This document shows, piece by piece, positions 1 through 9,084 of a DNA stretch of 53,552 bases (its first letter is position 1; every line of letters begins with the position of its first letter). The stretch is taken from NCBI RefSeq assembly GCF_000164135.1, contig NZ_GG770553.1, positions 1,944,467 through 1,998,018 on the forward strand, given 5' to 3'. The notes beneath the pieces are model-generated. The model made no database searches, was not told where the DNA came from, and saw only the letters and a program-made list of their open reading frames with translations. Origin of the DNA: Mycobacterium parascrofulaceum ATCC BAA-614. Lineage in GTDB: Bacteria > Actinomycetota > Actinomycetes > Mycobacteriales > Mycobacteriaceae. A program made the position numbers and the translations under genes.

Positions 1-345
1 AGCGCCGGGAGGCTGCGGGGTGGCGGGCCGGGGCATCGCCGGCGCGGCCGCCGGCTTGCTGGCCGCCTTGGCCGACGGCCGTGGCCGGGGTTTCTTCTCG
101 GCCTGCTCGCCGGGCGCCGTGAGCGTCGCCAATGTCGTTCCCACCTGGACGGTTTCGCCGACCGGGACGACGAGCTCGTCGACGATGCCCTCCTGCCAGC
201 ATTCGACCTCGACCGCCGCCTTGGTGGTCTCGACGATCGCCACGACCTGGCCGCGGGTGACCTTGTCCCCGGGCTTGACCAGCCACTCGTTCAGGGTGCC
301 TTCATCCATGTCGGAGCCGAGCGAGGGCATCTTGAATTCGATCAC
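1..345 (-). CDS. Dihydrolipoamide acyltransferase (E2), N-terminal part, cut by window edge
   Basis: This is the N-terminal 115 codons of an E2 subunit of a 2-oxo acid dehydrogenase complex; the C-terminal catalytic part lies outside the window. A lipoyl domain covers about residues 3-78, with the lipoyl-lysine K42 in [10 protein letters not shown] and the typical [13 protein letters not shown] start. It is followed by an Ala/Pro/Lys-rich linker, as found between lipoyl and subunit-binding domains. The GTG start overlaps the E1-beta stop in a GTGA tetranucleotide, which indicates translational coupling. The acyl substrate (pyruvate, acetoin or branched-chain) cannot be told from this part. 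Confidence 0.9.
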   Translation of the reverse strand, partial: MIEFKMPSLGSDMDEGTLNEWLVKPGDKVTRGQVVAIVETTKAAVEVECWQEGIVDELVVPVGETVQVGTTLATLTAPGEQAEKKPRPRPSAKAASKPAAAPAMPRPATPQPPGA

Positions 346-1328
346 GACCGCTCCCCGAACAGGGTCTGTACAGCCGCGACGATGGCCGGGGTCTGGGGCA
401 GGGCCGCCTCTTCGAGGTGCTTGGCGTAGGGGATGGGCACCTCGGCGCTGCACACCCGCGCCACCGGGGCGTCGAGGTCGTAGAAGGCGCCCTCCATCAC
501 GCGGGTGGTGACTTCCGCGGCCAGGCTGCCGGTGCGCCACGCCTCGTCGACGACCACCGCGCGATGCGTCTTGCGGACGGAGTCCAGGATGGTGTCGTCG
601 TCGAGCGGGCGCAGCACCCGCAAATCGATGACCTCGCAGTCGATTCCGGCGAGCGACAGCTCGTTGGCGGCGTCCAGCGTCTTGGGCAGGCTGCCACCGT
701 AGGTGATCAGGGTGACGTCGGCGCCGCCGCGGCGGACCGCCGCCCGCGAAATGTCCGTCGGGGCCAGCTCGCCGACATCCGTCGAGGTGTTGTAGAGCTG
801 GACGTGCTCGAAGATCACCACCGGGTCCGGGTCGGCCAGGGCCGGGCCGAGCATGCCGTAGGCGTCCTCGACGGTGGCCGGCGCCACCACCTTGATGCCC
901 GGGATGTGGGCGTACCAGGGCTCGAGGCTATGGGAATGCTGGGCGGCCAGCTGGCGCCCGGCCCCCGTCGCCATGCGGACGACGATCGGCACGGAGAACT
1001 GTCCGCCGGACATATGGCGCAGGGCGGCAGCGGTGTTGACGATCTGGTCGAGCGCCAGCAGGCTGAAGTTGACCGTCATGACTTCCACGATCGGGCGTAA
1101 GCCGTTGAGCGCCGCGCCGATCCCGATGCCGACGAAGCCCAACTCCGACAGCGGTGTGTCCCGCACGCGGTCGGGGCCGAAGTCTTCCAGCAGGCCCTTG
1201 GACGCGGCGTAGGTGCCCCCGTACCGCCCGACGTCCTCACCCATCAGCACCACCCGCGGGTCGTCGCGCAGGGCGTCGCGCAGGGCGTCGTGGACGGCGG
1301 TGCGGTAGCTGGTCTTCGTCGTCTTCAT
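342..1328 (-). CDS. 2-oxo acid (pyruvate/acetoin) dehydrogenase E1 component, beta subunit
   Basis: The 328-residue protein is a complete E1-beta subunit (transketolase pyrimidine-binding domain, then C-terminal domain). It pairs with E1-alpha to form the ThDP-dependent decarboxylase of the complex. The family pattern is visible: [13 protein letters not shown] near residue 30, the [18 protein letters not shown] segment, and a C-terminal region with [17 protein letters not shown] and [15 protein letters not shown] chose ATG 1328 because it overlaps the E1-alpha stop as ATGA and the alignable sequence begins at [12 protein letters not shown]. An upstream in-frame start would add 20 low-complexity residues. 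The neighbours upstream and downstream are the other complex subunits. Confidence 0.93.
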   Translation of the reverse strand: MKTTKTSYRTAVHDALRDALRDDPRVVLMGEDVGRYGGTYAASKGLLEDFGPDRVRDTPLSELGFVGIGIGAALNGLRPIVEVMTVNFSLLALDQIVNTAAALRHMSGGQFSVPIVVRMATGAGRQLAAQHSHSLEPWYAHIPGIKVVAPATVEDAYGMLGPALADPDPVVIFEHVQLYNTSTDVGELAPTDISRAAVRRGGADVTLITYGGSLPKTLDAANELSLAGIDCEVIDLRVLRPLDDDTILDSVRKTHRAVVVDEAWRTGSLAAEVTTRVMEGAFYDLDAPVARVCSAEVPIPYAKHLEEAALPQTPAIVAAVQTLFGERS

Positions 1329-2302
1329 CGCGTCGCCTCCGCTCCCGGGGTCAGCACGTCGCGCTCGAGATCCGCCACGTCCTCCCACGTTCCGGCCTCG
1401 GCGAACGCCACCGCCCCCTCGATCTCGGTGGCGGCCGCGTCTTCGATCTCACGCACGTCGGCCTCCGACAGCGTGCCGTCGCTGAGGCACTTGTCGGTGA
1501 AGGCCTGGATCGGGTCGCGTTCGCGCCACCGCTGCACCTCGTCCTTGTCCCGGTACAGCTCGGGGTCGAACATCGAATGCGCCCGGAACCGGTAGGTGCG
1601 GAATTCGATGAAGAACGGCCCGCCGGTGTCGCGGACGTGGTCGACGCCCTCTTGCGCGGCCGCGTGGCACGCCTCGACGTCCATGCCGTCGACGGCCAGC
1701 GTGGGCACCCGGTACGCGGCGGCCTTGACGGTGAGATCGGTCTGCGACTGGGCCCGGTCCAGCGCGGTGCCCATCGCGTAAAGGTTGTTCTCGCAACAGA
1801 ACAGCACCGGCAGGTTCCACAGCGCCGCCATGTTCAGCGACTCGTGGAAGGCGCCCTCGGCCACAGCGCCGTCGCCGAAGTAGCAGGCGGTCACCCGCTT
1901 CTGCTGCAGCATGGCGTCGGCCAGGGCGATGCCCACCGCGAGCGGCAACCCGCCGGCGACGATCGCGTTACCCCCGTAGAACCGCTTCGCCGCGTCGAAG
2001 AGGTGCATGGAGCCGCCGCGGCCGCGCGAGCAGCCCTCCTGCTTGCCGAACATCTCGGCCATGATCGAGGTCATCGGGATGCCGCGCAGCAGCGCGTGCG
2101 CGTGCTCGCGGTACGTCGCGACCACCGCGTCGTCGTCGGCCAGCGCGCGCAGCGATCCGGCGGCCACGGCCTCCTCACCGACGTAGAGGTGCAGGAAACC
2201 GCGAATCTTGGCCGCGCTGTACAGTTCCGCGCATTTTTCCTCCATGCGCCGCACCCGGACCATGTCGGAGAGCAGCTCGTGGGCCAGCTTGGTGTCCGTC
2301 AT
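1325..2302 (-). CDS. 2-oxo acid (pyruvate/acetoin) dehydrogenase E1 component, alpha subunit
   Basis: The 325-residue E1-alpha subunit carries the ThDP/Mg-binding motif: GDG at 143-145 and NN at 172-173, within [13 protein letters not shown] and [12 protein letters not shown]. The [10 protein letters not shown] and [12 protein letters not shown] segments are typical of pyruvate/acetoin E1-alpha. It would decarboxylate the 2-oxo acid and reductively acylate the E2 lipoyl arm. The ATG overlaps the synthetase stop (ATGA). Length is normal for bacterial two-subunit E1 enzymes. Acetoin dehydrogenase (AcoA) and PDH E1-alpha are hard to separate by motif alone, so the substrate is left open. The linked acetate-type CoA ligase suggests that the operon makes acetyl-CoA. 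Confidence 0.93.
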   Translation of the reverse strand: MTDTKLAHELLSDMVRVRRMEEKCAELYSAAKIRGFLHLYVGEEAVAAGSLRALADDDAVVATYREHAHALLRGIPMTSIMAEMFGKQEGCSRGRGGSMHLFDAAKRFYGGNAIVAGGLPLAVGIALADAMLQQKRVTACYFGDGAVAEGAFHESLNMAALWNLPVLFCCENNLYAMGTALDRAQSQTDLTVKAAAYRVPTLAVDGMDVEACHAAAQEGVDHVRDTGGPFFIEFRTYRFRAHSMFDPELYRDKDEVQRWRERDPIQAFTDKCLSDGTLSEADVREIEDAAATEIEGAVAFAEAGTWEDVADLERDVLTPGAEATR

Positions 2303-4104
2303 GACGGCACCCCCTCGGCGTGGTGGACCGGGTGTTGCTCGATGGTGGAGGTGTCGCCCTCGGGCAAGCCGAGTTCGCGGGCCTTCAGCAGGCGCCGCAT
2401 GATCTTGCCGCTGCTCGTGTGCGGCAACGAGTCGACGAACTCGATCTCCTTGGGCGCCACCGTGGCCCCGAGCCGTTTGCGCGCGTGGCCCAGCAGTTGC
2501 AGCCGCAGGTCCTCGTCGGCCAGGACACCGTTCTTGAGGGTGACGAAGGCCTTGACCATCTCGCCCACCGTCGGATCGGGTATGCCGATGACGGCCGCCT
2601 CGGCGACCGCCGGATGATCGGTCAGGGCGCTTTCCACTTCGAACGGGCCGATCAGATGCCCCGCGGACTTGATCACGTCGTCCTTGCGGCCGACGAACCA
2701 GAAGTATCCGTCGGCGTCCTTCTTCGCCAGGTCGCCGGTCAGGTACAGGCCGTCCGCGAAGGACTTCCGGTAGCGTTCTTCGGCGTTCAGGTAGCCGCGG
2801 AACATCGACGGCCAGCCCGGCTTGAGCGCGAGCTCGCCCTCGACGCCGGGTTCCTCGACGACCTCGACGGGGCCGTCGTCGTCGGCGCGGCGCACGATGA
2901 ACGCCTCCACCCCGGGCAGCGGGCGGCCCATCGAGCCCGGCTTGATGTCGAACGCCGGGGTGTTGGCGATCATGATGCCGCCGGTCTCCGTCTGCCACCA
3001 GTTGTCGTGAATCGGCAAGCCCAGCACCCGTTTCCCCCACCAGACAGCCTCCGGGTTGAGCGGTTCGCCCACGCTGGCGATGAAGCGCAGCCGGTCGAAG
3101 TGGTACTGCGCGGGCAGTTCCGGTCCCGCCTTGATGAGCATCCGGATGGCGGTCGGCGCGGTGTACCACACCGAGACGCCCTGGTCCTGCAGGATGCGAT
3201 ACCACCGTTCGGCGTCGAAGTCCGCCTCGTCGGCGATGCAGGTGACCCCGTGCAGCAGGGGGCTGATGATGCCGTAGGACGTGCCGGTCACCCAGCCGGG
3301 ATCGGCTGTGCACCAATAGATGTCGTCCGGGTGCAGGTCCAGCGCGTACAGGCCGGTGACGTAATGCATCACCACGGCGCCGTGCACGTGGATGGCGCCT
3401 TTGGGGGTGCCCGTGGTGCCGCTGGTGAAATGCAGCAGGGCCGGGTCGTCGGCGGTGGTGGGCTCGATCGGCGCGTCCTCGTCGGACGCGTTCACCCATT
3501 GCCAGAAGTCGAGCGTTTCCGGCGGCGGGGCGCCGCCGGCCCGGCCGTCGTCGACGACGAAAATGTGCCGCACCGAGGGCAGCCGATCGCGGATCTTGGC
3601 GACCTTGCGCTGGTAGATCGCCCGGGTGGTGACCAGGACGTCGGCGCGGCCGATGTTGACCCGGGTCGCGATCGGCTCGGGCCCGAACGCCGAGAACAAC
3701 GGCGAGACGACGCTGCCGTTGCGCAGCGCGCCCAGCATCGCGATGTAGAGCTCGGGGGTGCGGCCCATCAGGGTGAACACGCGATTGCCCTTGTTGATGC
3801 CGAGCGAGCGCAGCGCGTTGGAGAACCGCCGTGACAGCCGCCCGAGCTCGGCGTAACTGAGATCCCGGGTGGTCATCGTGCCGTCCCAGGGCGCATCGTT
3901 GACGAACCGCAGCGCGGTGCGCGTCGCGTCCGGACCGGTGCTGTGACGGTCGACGGCCGCGTAGGCGATGTTGCACAGGCCGCGCCCCATGCCCTCGCAC
4001 GGATTCGGCACATCGGACCAGTGGAACCGGGCGCGCTCGCGTTCGTAGTCCGTCAGGTTGGGCCGGACTCGCAAGTCGGCGGCCGTCTTGTGGATGACAT
4101 CCAT
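2299..4104 (-). CDS. acs: Acetate/acyl-CoA synthetase (AMP-forming)
   Basis: The 601-residue ANL-superfamily ligase activates a short acid to acyl-AMP and then acyl-CoA. An acetyl-CoA-synthetase N-terminal cap ([10 protein letters not shown]) comes first. The P-loop [15 protein letters not shown], the NWWQTETGG motif near the middle, the hinge/A8 region [16 protein letters not shown] and the C-terminal catalytic-lysine motif [14 protein letters not shown] follow. It is somewhat shorter than the usual ~650-residue Acs but belongs to the same group. ATG 4104 was chosen because the family N-terminus starts there and GAGGA lies upstream. It is the first gene of the minus-strand operon. A DosR-like box lies 57 bp upstream (4161-4180), so hypoxic induction is possible. 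Propionate or another short acid is an alternative substrate. Confidence 0.88.
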   Translation of the reverse strand: MDVIHKTAADLRVRPNLTDYERERARFHWSDVPNPCEGMGRGLCNIAYAAVDRHSTGPDATRTALRFVNDAPWDGTMTTRDLSYAELGRLSRRFSNALRSLGINKGNRVFTLMGRTPELYIAMLGALRNGSVVSPLFSAFGPEPIATRVNIGRADVLVTTRAIYQRKVAKIRDRLPSVRHIFVVDDGRAGGAPPPETLDFWQWVNASDEDAPIEPTTADDPALLHFTSGTTGTPKGAIHVHGAVVMHYVTGLYALDLHPDDIYWCTADPGWVTGTSYGIISPLLHGVTCIADEADFDAERWYRILQDQGVSVWYTAPTAIRMLIKAGPELPAQYHFDRLRFIASVGEPLNPEAVWWGKRVLGLPIHDNWWQTETGGIMIANTPAFDIKPGSMGRPLPGVEAFIVRRADDDGPVEVVEEPGVEGELALKPGWPSMFRGYLNAEERYRKSFADGLYLTGDLAKKDADGYFWFVGRKDDVIKSAGHLIGPFEVESALTDHPAVAEAAVIGIPDPTVGEMVKAFVTLKNGVLADEDLRLQLLGHARKRLGATVAPKEIEFVDSLPHTSSGKIMRRLLKARELGLPEGDTSTIEQHPVHHAEGVPS

Positions 4105-4160
4105 GGGGGGTCCTCGGTTGGCGGGGTCGCCTTCATCGTTTGCCGCGCGGCGATGCCGCA

Positions 4161-4180
4161 ATAGAGACAAAGGTCATCAG
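4161..4180 (-). promoter_or_regulatory. Putative DosR box upstream of the acs-E1-E2 operon
   Basis: Read on the minus strand the 20-mer is CTGATGACCTTTGTCTCTAT. It matches about 12 of 20 positions of the M. tuberculosis consensus TTSGGGACTWWAGTCCCSAA. Its GACCTTTG core resembles remembered natural boxes such as that of hspX. It sits 57 bp before the acs ATG, about the same distance as the acg-side box has from its gene. It is the weakest of the boxes in this divergent region. Confidence 0.4.
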
Positions 4181-4195
4181 TCGCGCCGGTCGCGC

Positions 4196-4236
4196 GCCGG
4201 GCCCAACGACTCCACGCTGGGGACCAAGGACCCTGG
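4196..4236 (+). promoter_or_regulatory. Tandem DosR boxes upstream of the Acg-like gene
   Basis: Two 20-mers are 21 bp apart. The box at 4217-4236, CTGGGGACCAAGGACCCTGG, has the GGGAC...CCC halves. The weaker one at 4196-4215, GCCGGGCCCAACGACTCCAC, keeps GGG and the A/T centre. The proximal box ends 54 bp before the ATG at 4291, typical for a DosR-activated promoter. The region is shared with the divergent acs operon. Confidence 0.72.
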
Positions 4237-4290
4237 CGCGGGGTGCGCGCATGCCAGAAGGTCCAAGTAAGACAGGAGAGGCGACGAGCA

Positions 4291-5277
4291 ATGACCCCGA
4301 CGATGGTCGACACCAGGGTGCTCACCCGGGCGGTGGAACTCGCCTGCCGTGCCCCGTCGCTGCACAACAGCCAACCGTGGCGCTGGGTTGTGGGCGGCCC
4401 GACCGTGGACCTGTTCGCCGACCCGGACCGCATGGTGTCCTCCGCCGACAGCTCGGGCCGCGAGTCGATCATCAGCTGTGGCGCGGTGCTCGATCACTTC
4501 CGGGTCGCGATGGCCGCCGACGGGTGGGACAGCGGGGTCGACGAGTTCCCCAACCCCAACAACCTCGACCACCTGGCCTCGATCGACTTCGTTCCCGCCG
4601 ACTACGTCGCCGTCGCCCGACGCGACCGCGCCGCGGCGATCCTGCGTCGCAGGACCGACAGGCGCCCGTTCGGCGCGCCCCGGGGGTGGTCTTCCTTCGA
4701 GCCGGTGCTGCGCAGCGCGTTCGACGGCGACGCCGTCCGGCTCGACGTGCTGGCCGGCGACGCGCGCCCCCGCCTGGTGGAGGCCGCCCGCCTCACCGAG
4801 GCGTTGCGCCGCTACGACGATCTCTACGAACACGAATTGCGTTGGTGGACGGCGCCGGACAGGCACGACGACGGCATCCCGGAAGCCGCGCTGGCGAACG
4901 AGGCGCAGGCGCGCGCCGTCGGGGTGAACCGGCGATTCCCCGCCGACGAGCACGCCCGGGCGGGCTCCGCGGGCCTGACCGACCAGGCCGAGGTGCTCGT
5001 CCTGTCGACGCCGGGGGACACCCGCGCGGACGCGTTCCGGTGCGGCCAGGCGCTTTCGGCGATTCTGCTGGAGTGCACCATGGCCGGGCTGGCGACCTGC
5101 ACGGTGACGCACGTGACGGAGCTGCCGGCCGGTCGCGACATCGTCTCCGGCCTCATCCCCGACGCGCAGGCGGTACCGCAGGTGCTGATCCGGGTGGGCA
5201 CCGCGCCCCCGGGCAGGGGCGGTCCGGAGCCGACGCCGCGCCGGCCCGTCCGTGACGTACTGGAGCTGCGCCCCTAG
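4291..5277 (+). CDS. acg: Acg-family nitroreductase-like flavoprotein (Rv2032 type)
   Basis: The 328-residue protein has the Acg-family N-terminus: RAPSLHNSQPWRW around residues 20-32, then SGRESIISCGAVLDHFRVAM, RRRTDRRPFGAP and the C-terminal CTVTHVTEL and PTPRRPVRDVLEL. From the literature, Acg proteins are DosR-regulated, FMN-binding members of the nitroreductase superfamily without clear nitroreductase activity; FMN sequestration has been proposed. ATG 4291 follows an AGGAGAGG ribosome site; the in-frame ATG 4303 is an alternative. It is divergent from the acs operon and preceded by tandem DosR boxes. The M. tuberculosis acg gene is likewise divergent from a DosR-regulated gene (hspX), but here the partner is acs. 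Confidence 0.88.
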   Translation: MTPTMVDTRVLTRAVELACRAPSLHNSQPWRWVVGGPTVDLFADPDRMVSSADSSGRESIISCGAVLDHFRVAMAADGWDSGVDEFPNPNNLDHLASIDFVPADYVAVARRDRAAAILRRRTDRRPFGAPRGWSSFEPVLRSAFDGDAVRLDVLAGDARPRLVEAARLTEALRRYDDLYEHELRWWTAPDRHDDGIPEAALANEAQARAVGVNRRFPADEHARAGSAGLTDQAEVLVLSTPGDTRADAFRCGQALSAILLECTMAGLATCTVTHVTELPAGRDIVSGLIPDAQAVPQVLIRVGTAPPGRGGPEPTPRRPVRDVLELRP

Positions 5278-5317
5278 GGCGAGAGACATTGTGCCGCAAT
5301 ATCTTCGAAGGGAGACA

Positions 5318-5590
5318 ATGGTGAACGCCCACGCGGGGGACTGGCTGGTCATCAAGAGCGCGACGATCGGGCGTCCGGACCTGCGCGGGCTCATCACGTC
5401 GGTGGGTTCGGCGGAAGGCGAACCGCCCTACCACGTTCGCTGGCTGGCCACCGGGGAGGAGGCGACCGTGTTCCCGGGCCCCGACGCGATCGTCGTCACG
5501 GCCGCCGAACAGCAAGCGGCCGACGAGCGGGCCCGGTCCCGGTTCACCGCGGTGCAAGCCGCCATCCGGGATCGCGTCCGAGGCAGGTAG
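5318..5590 (+). CDS. DUF1918 small protein
   Basis: The 90-residue protein has the DUF1918 pattern, an SH3-like small barrel: AGDWLVIKSATIGRPDLRG, then PPYHVRWLATGEEATVFPGPDAIV, then a charged helical tail. Function is unknown for the family; M. tuberculosis Rv2302 is a remembered structural example. ATG 5318 has a strong GAAGGGAG site 7 bp upstream. It lies 40 bp after the Acg-like gene and 7 bp before the next small gene, so co-transcription from the DosR promoter at 4196-4236 is likely. Confidence 0.85.
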   Translation: MVNAHAGDWLVIKSATIGRPDLRGLITSVGSAEGEPPYHVRWLATGEEATVFPGPDAIVVTAAEQQAADERARSRFTAVQAAIRDRVRGR

Positions 5591-5597
5591 CCGGCCG

Positions 5598-5837
5598 ATG
5601 CCTTCCACCACAGACGGGTGTCCGTCGTTGACCGACGCCGCTGTCGACGAGCTCGCGTTCGAGTTCCTGCACTCGCCCTACGCCGGCGACACCTACCTCG
5701 ACTGGCGGCTGGACCAGCGCCTCGACGGCTTTCTCCGGCACCGCGGACTGGTCCGCCTGGTCGAAGACGGCGACGCCTACGGCCTCATCCTCAACCGGGT
5801 CATGGCCTACATCGGCGAGCTGCGCCGCAGCCGCTGA
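5598..5837 (+). CDS. Small hypothetical protein (79 aa)
   Basis: I do not recognise this family. The 79-residue sequence is acidic in its first half (LTDAAVDELAFEFLHSPYAG) and likely helical, with YLDWRLDQRLDGFLRHRGL and a basic C-terminus. It has no signal peptide or membrane segment. An AGGCAGG ribosome site precedes ATG 5598. The coding bias (third-position GC) and the tight 7-bp spacing to the DUF1918 gene argue that it is real. Its last codons overlap the upstream DosR-like half of the next promoter (5836-5855). Confidence 0.72.
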   Translation: MPSTTDGCPSLTDAAVDELAFEFLHSPYAGDTYLDWRLDQRLDGFLRHRGLVRLVEDGDAYGLILNRVMAYIGELRRSR

Positions 5838-5877
5838 GCCGACGAACGACCCGCGAGCCCGGGACTTCGGTCCCTAC
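5836..5877 (+). promoter_or_regulatory. Tandem DosR boxes upstream of the Rv2030c-like/pfkB/usp/devR genes
   Basis: The box at 5858-5877, CCCGGGACTTCGGTCCCTAC, is among the best in the window: GGGAC-TTCG-GTCCC is a near-perfect palindrome. A weaker copy at 5836-5855, GAGCCGACGAACGACCCGCG, lies exactly 22 bp upstream and overlaps the stop codon of the preceding gene. They precede the run of genes that ends in devR. Confidence 0.78.
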
Positions 5878-5938
5878 CGCCGATTACGCCGCGCTGGTCG
5901 GATGAAGTCGTCGATGGTGAAGGTCTGAGGAGATTGCC

Positions 5939-5977
5939 ATGACCGCAGGTGTGGTGCGTGATGACCAGGGCAGCTGA
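5939..5977 (+). other. 12-codon leader ORF with a strong ribosome site, overlapping the next gene start
   Basis: GAGGAG at 5927-5932 is ideally spaced (6 nt) before ATG 5939. That frame encodes only [12 protein letters not shown] and stops at 5975-5977. The main gene can start only in another frame, at ATG 5961 inside this mini-ORF, and has no comparable ribosome site. Either the leader is translated and re-initiation couples to the main gene, or a one-base sequencing or natural frameshift separates the real start from the gene. Confidence 0.5.
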
Positions 5978-8000
5978 CGCCACCCGCCGCTCGCCGCGGC
6001 GCGTGTTCCGCGACCGCGCCGAGGCCGGCCGGGTGCTGGCGAACCTGCTGGGCGCCTACCGTGACCGGCACGACGTCATCGTGCTGGGCCTGGCGCGGGG
6101 CGGCATCCCCGTTGCGTGGGAGGTGGCGGCGGCGCTGCACGCCCCGCTGGACGCGTTCATCGTCCGCAAACTCGGTGCCCCCGGCCACGAGGAGTTCGCC
6201 GTCGGGGCACTCGCGAGCGGGGGCCGCGTCGTGGTCAACGACGACGTGGTGCGGGGTTTGCGCATCACCCCGCAGGAACTGCGCGCCGTCGCCGAGCGGG
6301 AAGGCCGGGAGCTGATCCGGCGCGAGGCCGCCTATCGCGACGGGCGTCCACCGGTGGACGTCGCCGGCAAGACGGTCATCCTCGTCGACGACGGATTGGC
6401 CACCGGCGCAAGCATGTCCGCGGCGGTGCAGGCGCTGCGCGAAGCCGAGCCCGCGCACATCGTCATCGCCGTGCCGGCGGCCCCCGAATCCACCTGCCGG
6501 GAATTCGCCGGCCAGGTCGACGACGTCGTGTGCGCGAGCATGCCCACCCCCTTCCTCGCGGTCGGGGAGTCCTTCTGGGATTTCCGGCAGGTCACCGACG
6601 ACGAGGTGCGCGGGCTGCTCGCCACGCCGACGACCGGGGCCCCGAGGAAGGCCGCCGCCCGCACCCCCGCCGAGGTGATCGGCCGGGTGGCCATCGACGC
6701 GCCGGGGGGTGTCCCGCCGCGCGAGACGCTGCAGGAGCTGATCGGCGACGCGCGCATCGTGCTGATCGGCGAAAGCTCGCACGGCACACACGAATTCTAC
6801 GAGGCCCGCGCAGAAATCACGAAGTGGCTGATCGAGGAGAAGGGCTTCTGTGCCGTCGCGGCCGAGGCCGACTGGCCCGACGCCTACCGGGTGAATCGCT
6901 ACGTCCGCGGCCTCGGCGACGACACCGGCGCCGACGAGGCGCTGAGCGGATTCGAGCGCTTCCCCGCCTGGATGTGGCGCAACACCGTCGTCCGCGACTT
7001 CGTCGAGTGGCTGCGCACCCGCAACCGGCAGCACGAGAACAACGGCCAGCGCCAGGCCGGGTTCTATGGCCTCGACCTCTACAGCCTGCACCGGTCCATG
7101 CACGAGGTGATCAGCTACCTCGACAAGGTCGACCCCAGGGCGGCCGCGCGGGCGCGGCAACGCTACGCGTGCTTCGACCACGCGTCGGCGGACGACGGCC
7201 AGGCGTACGGCTTCTCGGCGGCCTTCGGCGCCGGCCCGTCGTGCGAGCAGGAAGCGATCGATCAATTGGTCGACATGCAGCGCAACGAGCTGGCCTACGC
7301 GCGCAGGGACGGCCTGCTCGCCGAGGACGAATTGTTCTACGCCCACCAGAACGCGCAGACGGTGCACAACGCCGAGGTGTACTACCGGGCGATGTTCAGC
7401 GGGCGGGTGACCTCCTGGAACCTGCGGGACAAGCACATGGCGCAGACGCTCGATGCGCTGCTGCAGCACCTGGATCGCCACCAGGACGTCCCGTCGGCAC
7501 GAATTGTGGTGTGGGCGCACAACTCCCACGTCGGAGACGCGCGCGCCACCGAAGTCTGGGCCGATGGACAACTCACGCTCGGTCAACTGGTCCGGCAGCG
7601 GCGCGGCGACGAAGCGCGCCTGATCGGGTTCAGCACGTACACCGGCACGGTCACCGCGGCCAGCGACTGGGGCGGCATCGCCGAACGAAAGGTCGTCCGC
7701 CCGGCCCTGAACGGCAGCATCGAGGAACTCCTGCACGAGACGGGCCGCAGCGAGTTCCTGGTCTCGGCGCACATCAGCCCGGGGGCCTCCGAGCCGCTGA
7801 GCGCGGTCCGCCTGGGTCGTGCCATCGGCGTGATCTACCGGCCCGAGACCGAACGGCAGAGTCACTACTTCCACGTCCGGCCCGCCGACCAGTTCGACGC
7901 GATGATCCACATCGATCGGACCCGCGCGCTGGAACCCCTCGAGGTCACCAGCCTCTGGATCGCCGGCGAAACGCCGGAGACGTACCCGAGCGGCCTGTGA
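5961..8000 (+). CDS. Phosphoribosyltransferase / erythromycin-esterase-like fusion (Rv2030c type)
   Basis: The 679-residue protein has two domains. Residues ~10-210 form a type I phosphoribosyltransferase with the PRPP loop [14 protein letters not shown] at 139-152. Residues ~235-665 are an erythromycin-esterase-like domain with [12 protein letters not shown] and [18 protein letters not shown], the Glu/His-rich active-site signature. Order and length match the DosR-regulated M. tuberculosis Rv2030c, whose substrate is unknown. ATG 5961 ([10 protein letters not shown]) is chosen because homology begins there; GTG 5949 is an in-frame alternative. The strongest ribosome site serves an out-of-frame ATG at 5939. 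The next gene, pfkB, follows after 20 bp, so one transcript is likely. Confidence 0.87.
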   Translation: MTRAADATRRSPRRVFRDRAEAGRVLANLLGAYRDRHDVIVLGLARGGIPVAWEVAAALHAPLDAFIVRKLGAPGHEEFAVGALASGGRVVVNDDVVRGLRITPQELRAVAEREGRELIRREAAYRDGRPPVDVAGKTVILVDDGLATGASMSAAVQALREAEPAHIVIAVPAAPESTCREFAGQVDDVVCASMPTPFLAVGESFWDFRQVTDDEVRGLLATPTTGAPRKAAARTPAEVIGRVAIDAPGGVPPRETLQELIGDARIVLIGESSHGTHEFYEARAEITKWLIEEKGFCAVAAEADWPDAYRVNRYVRGLGDDTGADEALSGFERFPAWMWRNTVVRDFVEWLRTRNRQHENNGQRQAGFYGLDLYSLHRSMHEVISYLDKVDPRAAARARQRYACFDHASADDGQAYGFSAAFGAGPSCEQEAIDQLVDMQRNELAYARRDGLLAEDELFYAHQNAQTVHNAEVYYRAMFSGRVTSWNLRDKHMAQTLDALLQHLDRHQDVPSARIVVWAHNSHVGDARATEVWADGQLTLGQLVRQRRGDEARLIGFSTYTGTVTAASDWGGIAERKVVRPALNGSIEELLHETGRSEFLVSAHISPGASEPLSAVRLGRAIGVIYRPETERQSHYFHVRPADQFDAMIHIDRTRALEPLEVTSLWIAGETPETYPSGL

Positions 8001-8020
8001 ACCCCGGGGAGCCAACGAAG

Positions 8021-9016
8021 ATGGAGATGCAGGCCGAACGGTCGCCGCGCCCGGCGCGGATCGTCACGTTGACCATGAATCCCGCGCTCGACATCACCAC
8101 GAGTGTCGGCGTCGTGCGCCCCACCGACAAGTTGCGCTGCTCGGCGACCCGCTACGACCCGGGCGGCGGCGGCATCAACGTCGCCCGGGTCGCCAAGGTC
8201 CTCGGCAGCCCGGTGCTGGCGGTGTTTCCCGCGGGCGGGTCGCACGGTGGCCTTCTCATGACCCTGCTCGGCGAGGCGCAGGTGCCGTTCCGGCAGATCC
8301 CGATCGCCGCCCAGACGCGGGAGAGCTTCACGGTCAACGAGACCAGCACCGGCCAGCAGTACCGGTTCGTGCTGCCGGGTCCGGAGCTGACCGCCCCGGT
8401 GCAGGAGGAATGCCTCGACCAGCTGCGGATGGCGGCTCAATCGGCGGAAGTCGTTGTGGCCAGCGGCAGTCTGCCGCCGGGAGTTCCGGCCGACTACTAC
8501 CAGCGGGTGGCCGACATCTGCCGGGAGCTGGGCGTGAAGCTGATCCTGGACACCTCCGGCGGCGGCCTGCAGCACATCTCCTCGGGGGTGTTCCTGCTCA
8601 AGGCGAGCGTGCGGGAACTCAGGGAGTGCGTCGGCCGCCGGCTGGCCACCGAGGCCGAGCAGTTGGCCGCCGCCCACGAGCTGATCGACAGCGGCCGCGC
8701 CCAGGTCGTCGTGGTGTCCCTGGGCGCTTACGGTGCGCTCCTTGCGACACCTCATGCGAGCCAGCGGTTTTCGGCGGTCCCGATGCGAAGCGAGAGCGGC
8801 GTCGGGGCCGGCGACGCGATGGTCGCCGCGATCACGGTGGCTATCACGCATGGCTGGTCGCTCGCCAAGTCCGTCCGCTACGGGATCGCGGCGGGCACGG
8901 CGATGCTGATGACACCCGGCACGGCGGTCTTCGAGCGCGCCGACATCGAGCGGGTGTTCGAGCTGGTCGCCGAACCGGCGGAGGTGGGGACGAACGACTT
9001 CGCGGCGAAGGCCTAA
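8021..9016 (+). CDS. pfkB: 6-phosphofructokinase isozyme, PfkB/ribokinase family
   Basis: The 331-residue PfkB-family sugar kinase shows TLTMNPALDITTSV at the N-terminus, the GGGGINVARV substrate signature at ~48-57, and the ATP/anion-hole motif GVGAGDAMVAAI with catalytic Asp D265. It would phosphorylate fructose-6-phosphate or a related sugar phosphate (tagatose-6-phosphate is the alternative in this family). It closely resembles M. tuberculosis PfkB (Rv2029c), which likewise directly follows Rv2030c in the DosR regulon. GGGGAG precedes the ATG. It is the second gene of the putative operon begun at 5961. Confidence 0.9.
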   Translation: MEMQAERSPRPARIVTLTMNPALDITTSVGVVRPTDKLRCSATRYDPGGGGINVARVAKVLGSPVLAVFPAGGSHGGLLMTLLGEAQVPFRQIPIAAQTRESFTVNETSTGQQYRFVLPGPELTAPVQEECLDQLRMAAQSAEVVVASGSLPPGVPADYYQRVADICRELGVKLILDTSGGGLQHISSGVFLLKASVRELRECVGRRLATEAEQLAAAHELIDSGRAQVVVVSLGAYGALLATPHASQRFSAVPMRSESGVGAGDAMVAAITVAITHGWSLAKSVRYGIAAGTAMLMTPGTAVFERADIERVFELVAEPAEVGTNDFAAKA

Positions 9017-9084
9017 CGGCCCCTCCATCGCGGGCGCCGGCGTAATAGCCTGGATCCCAGCGATCGGAATCATCGGGAGCCGAC

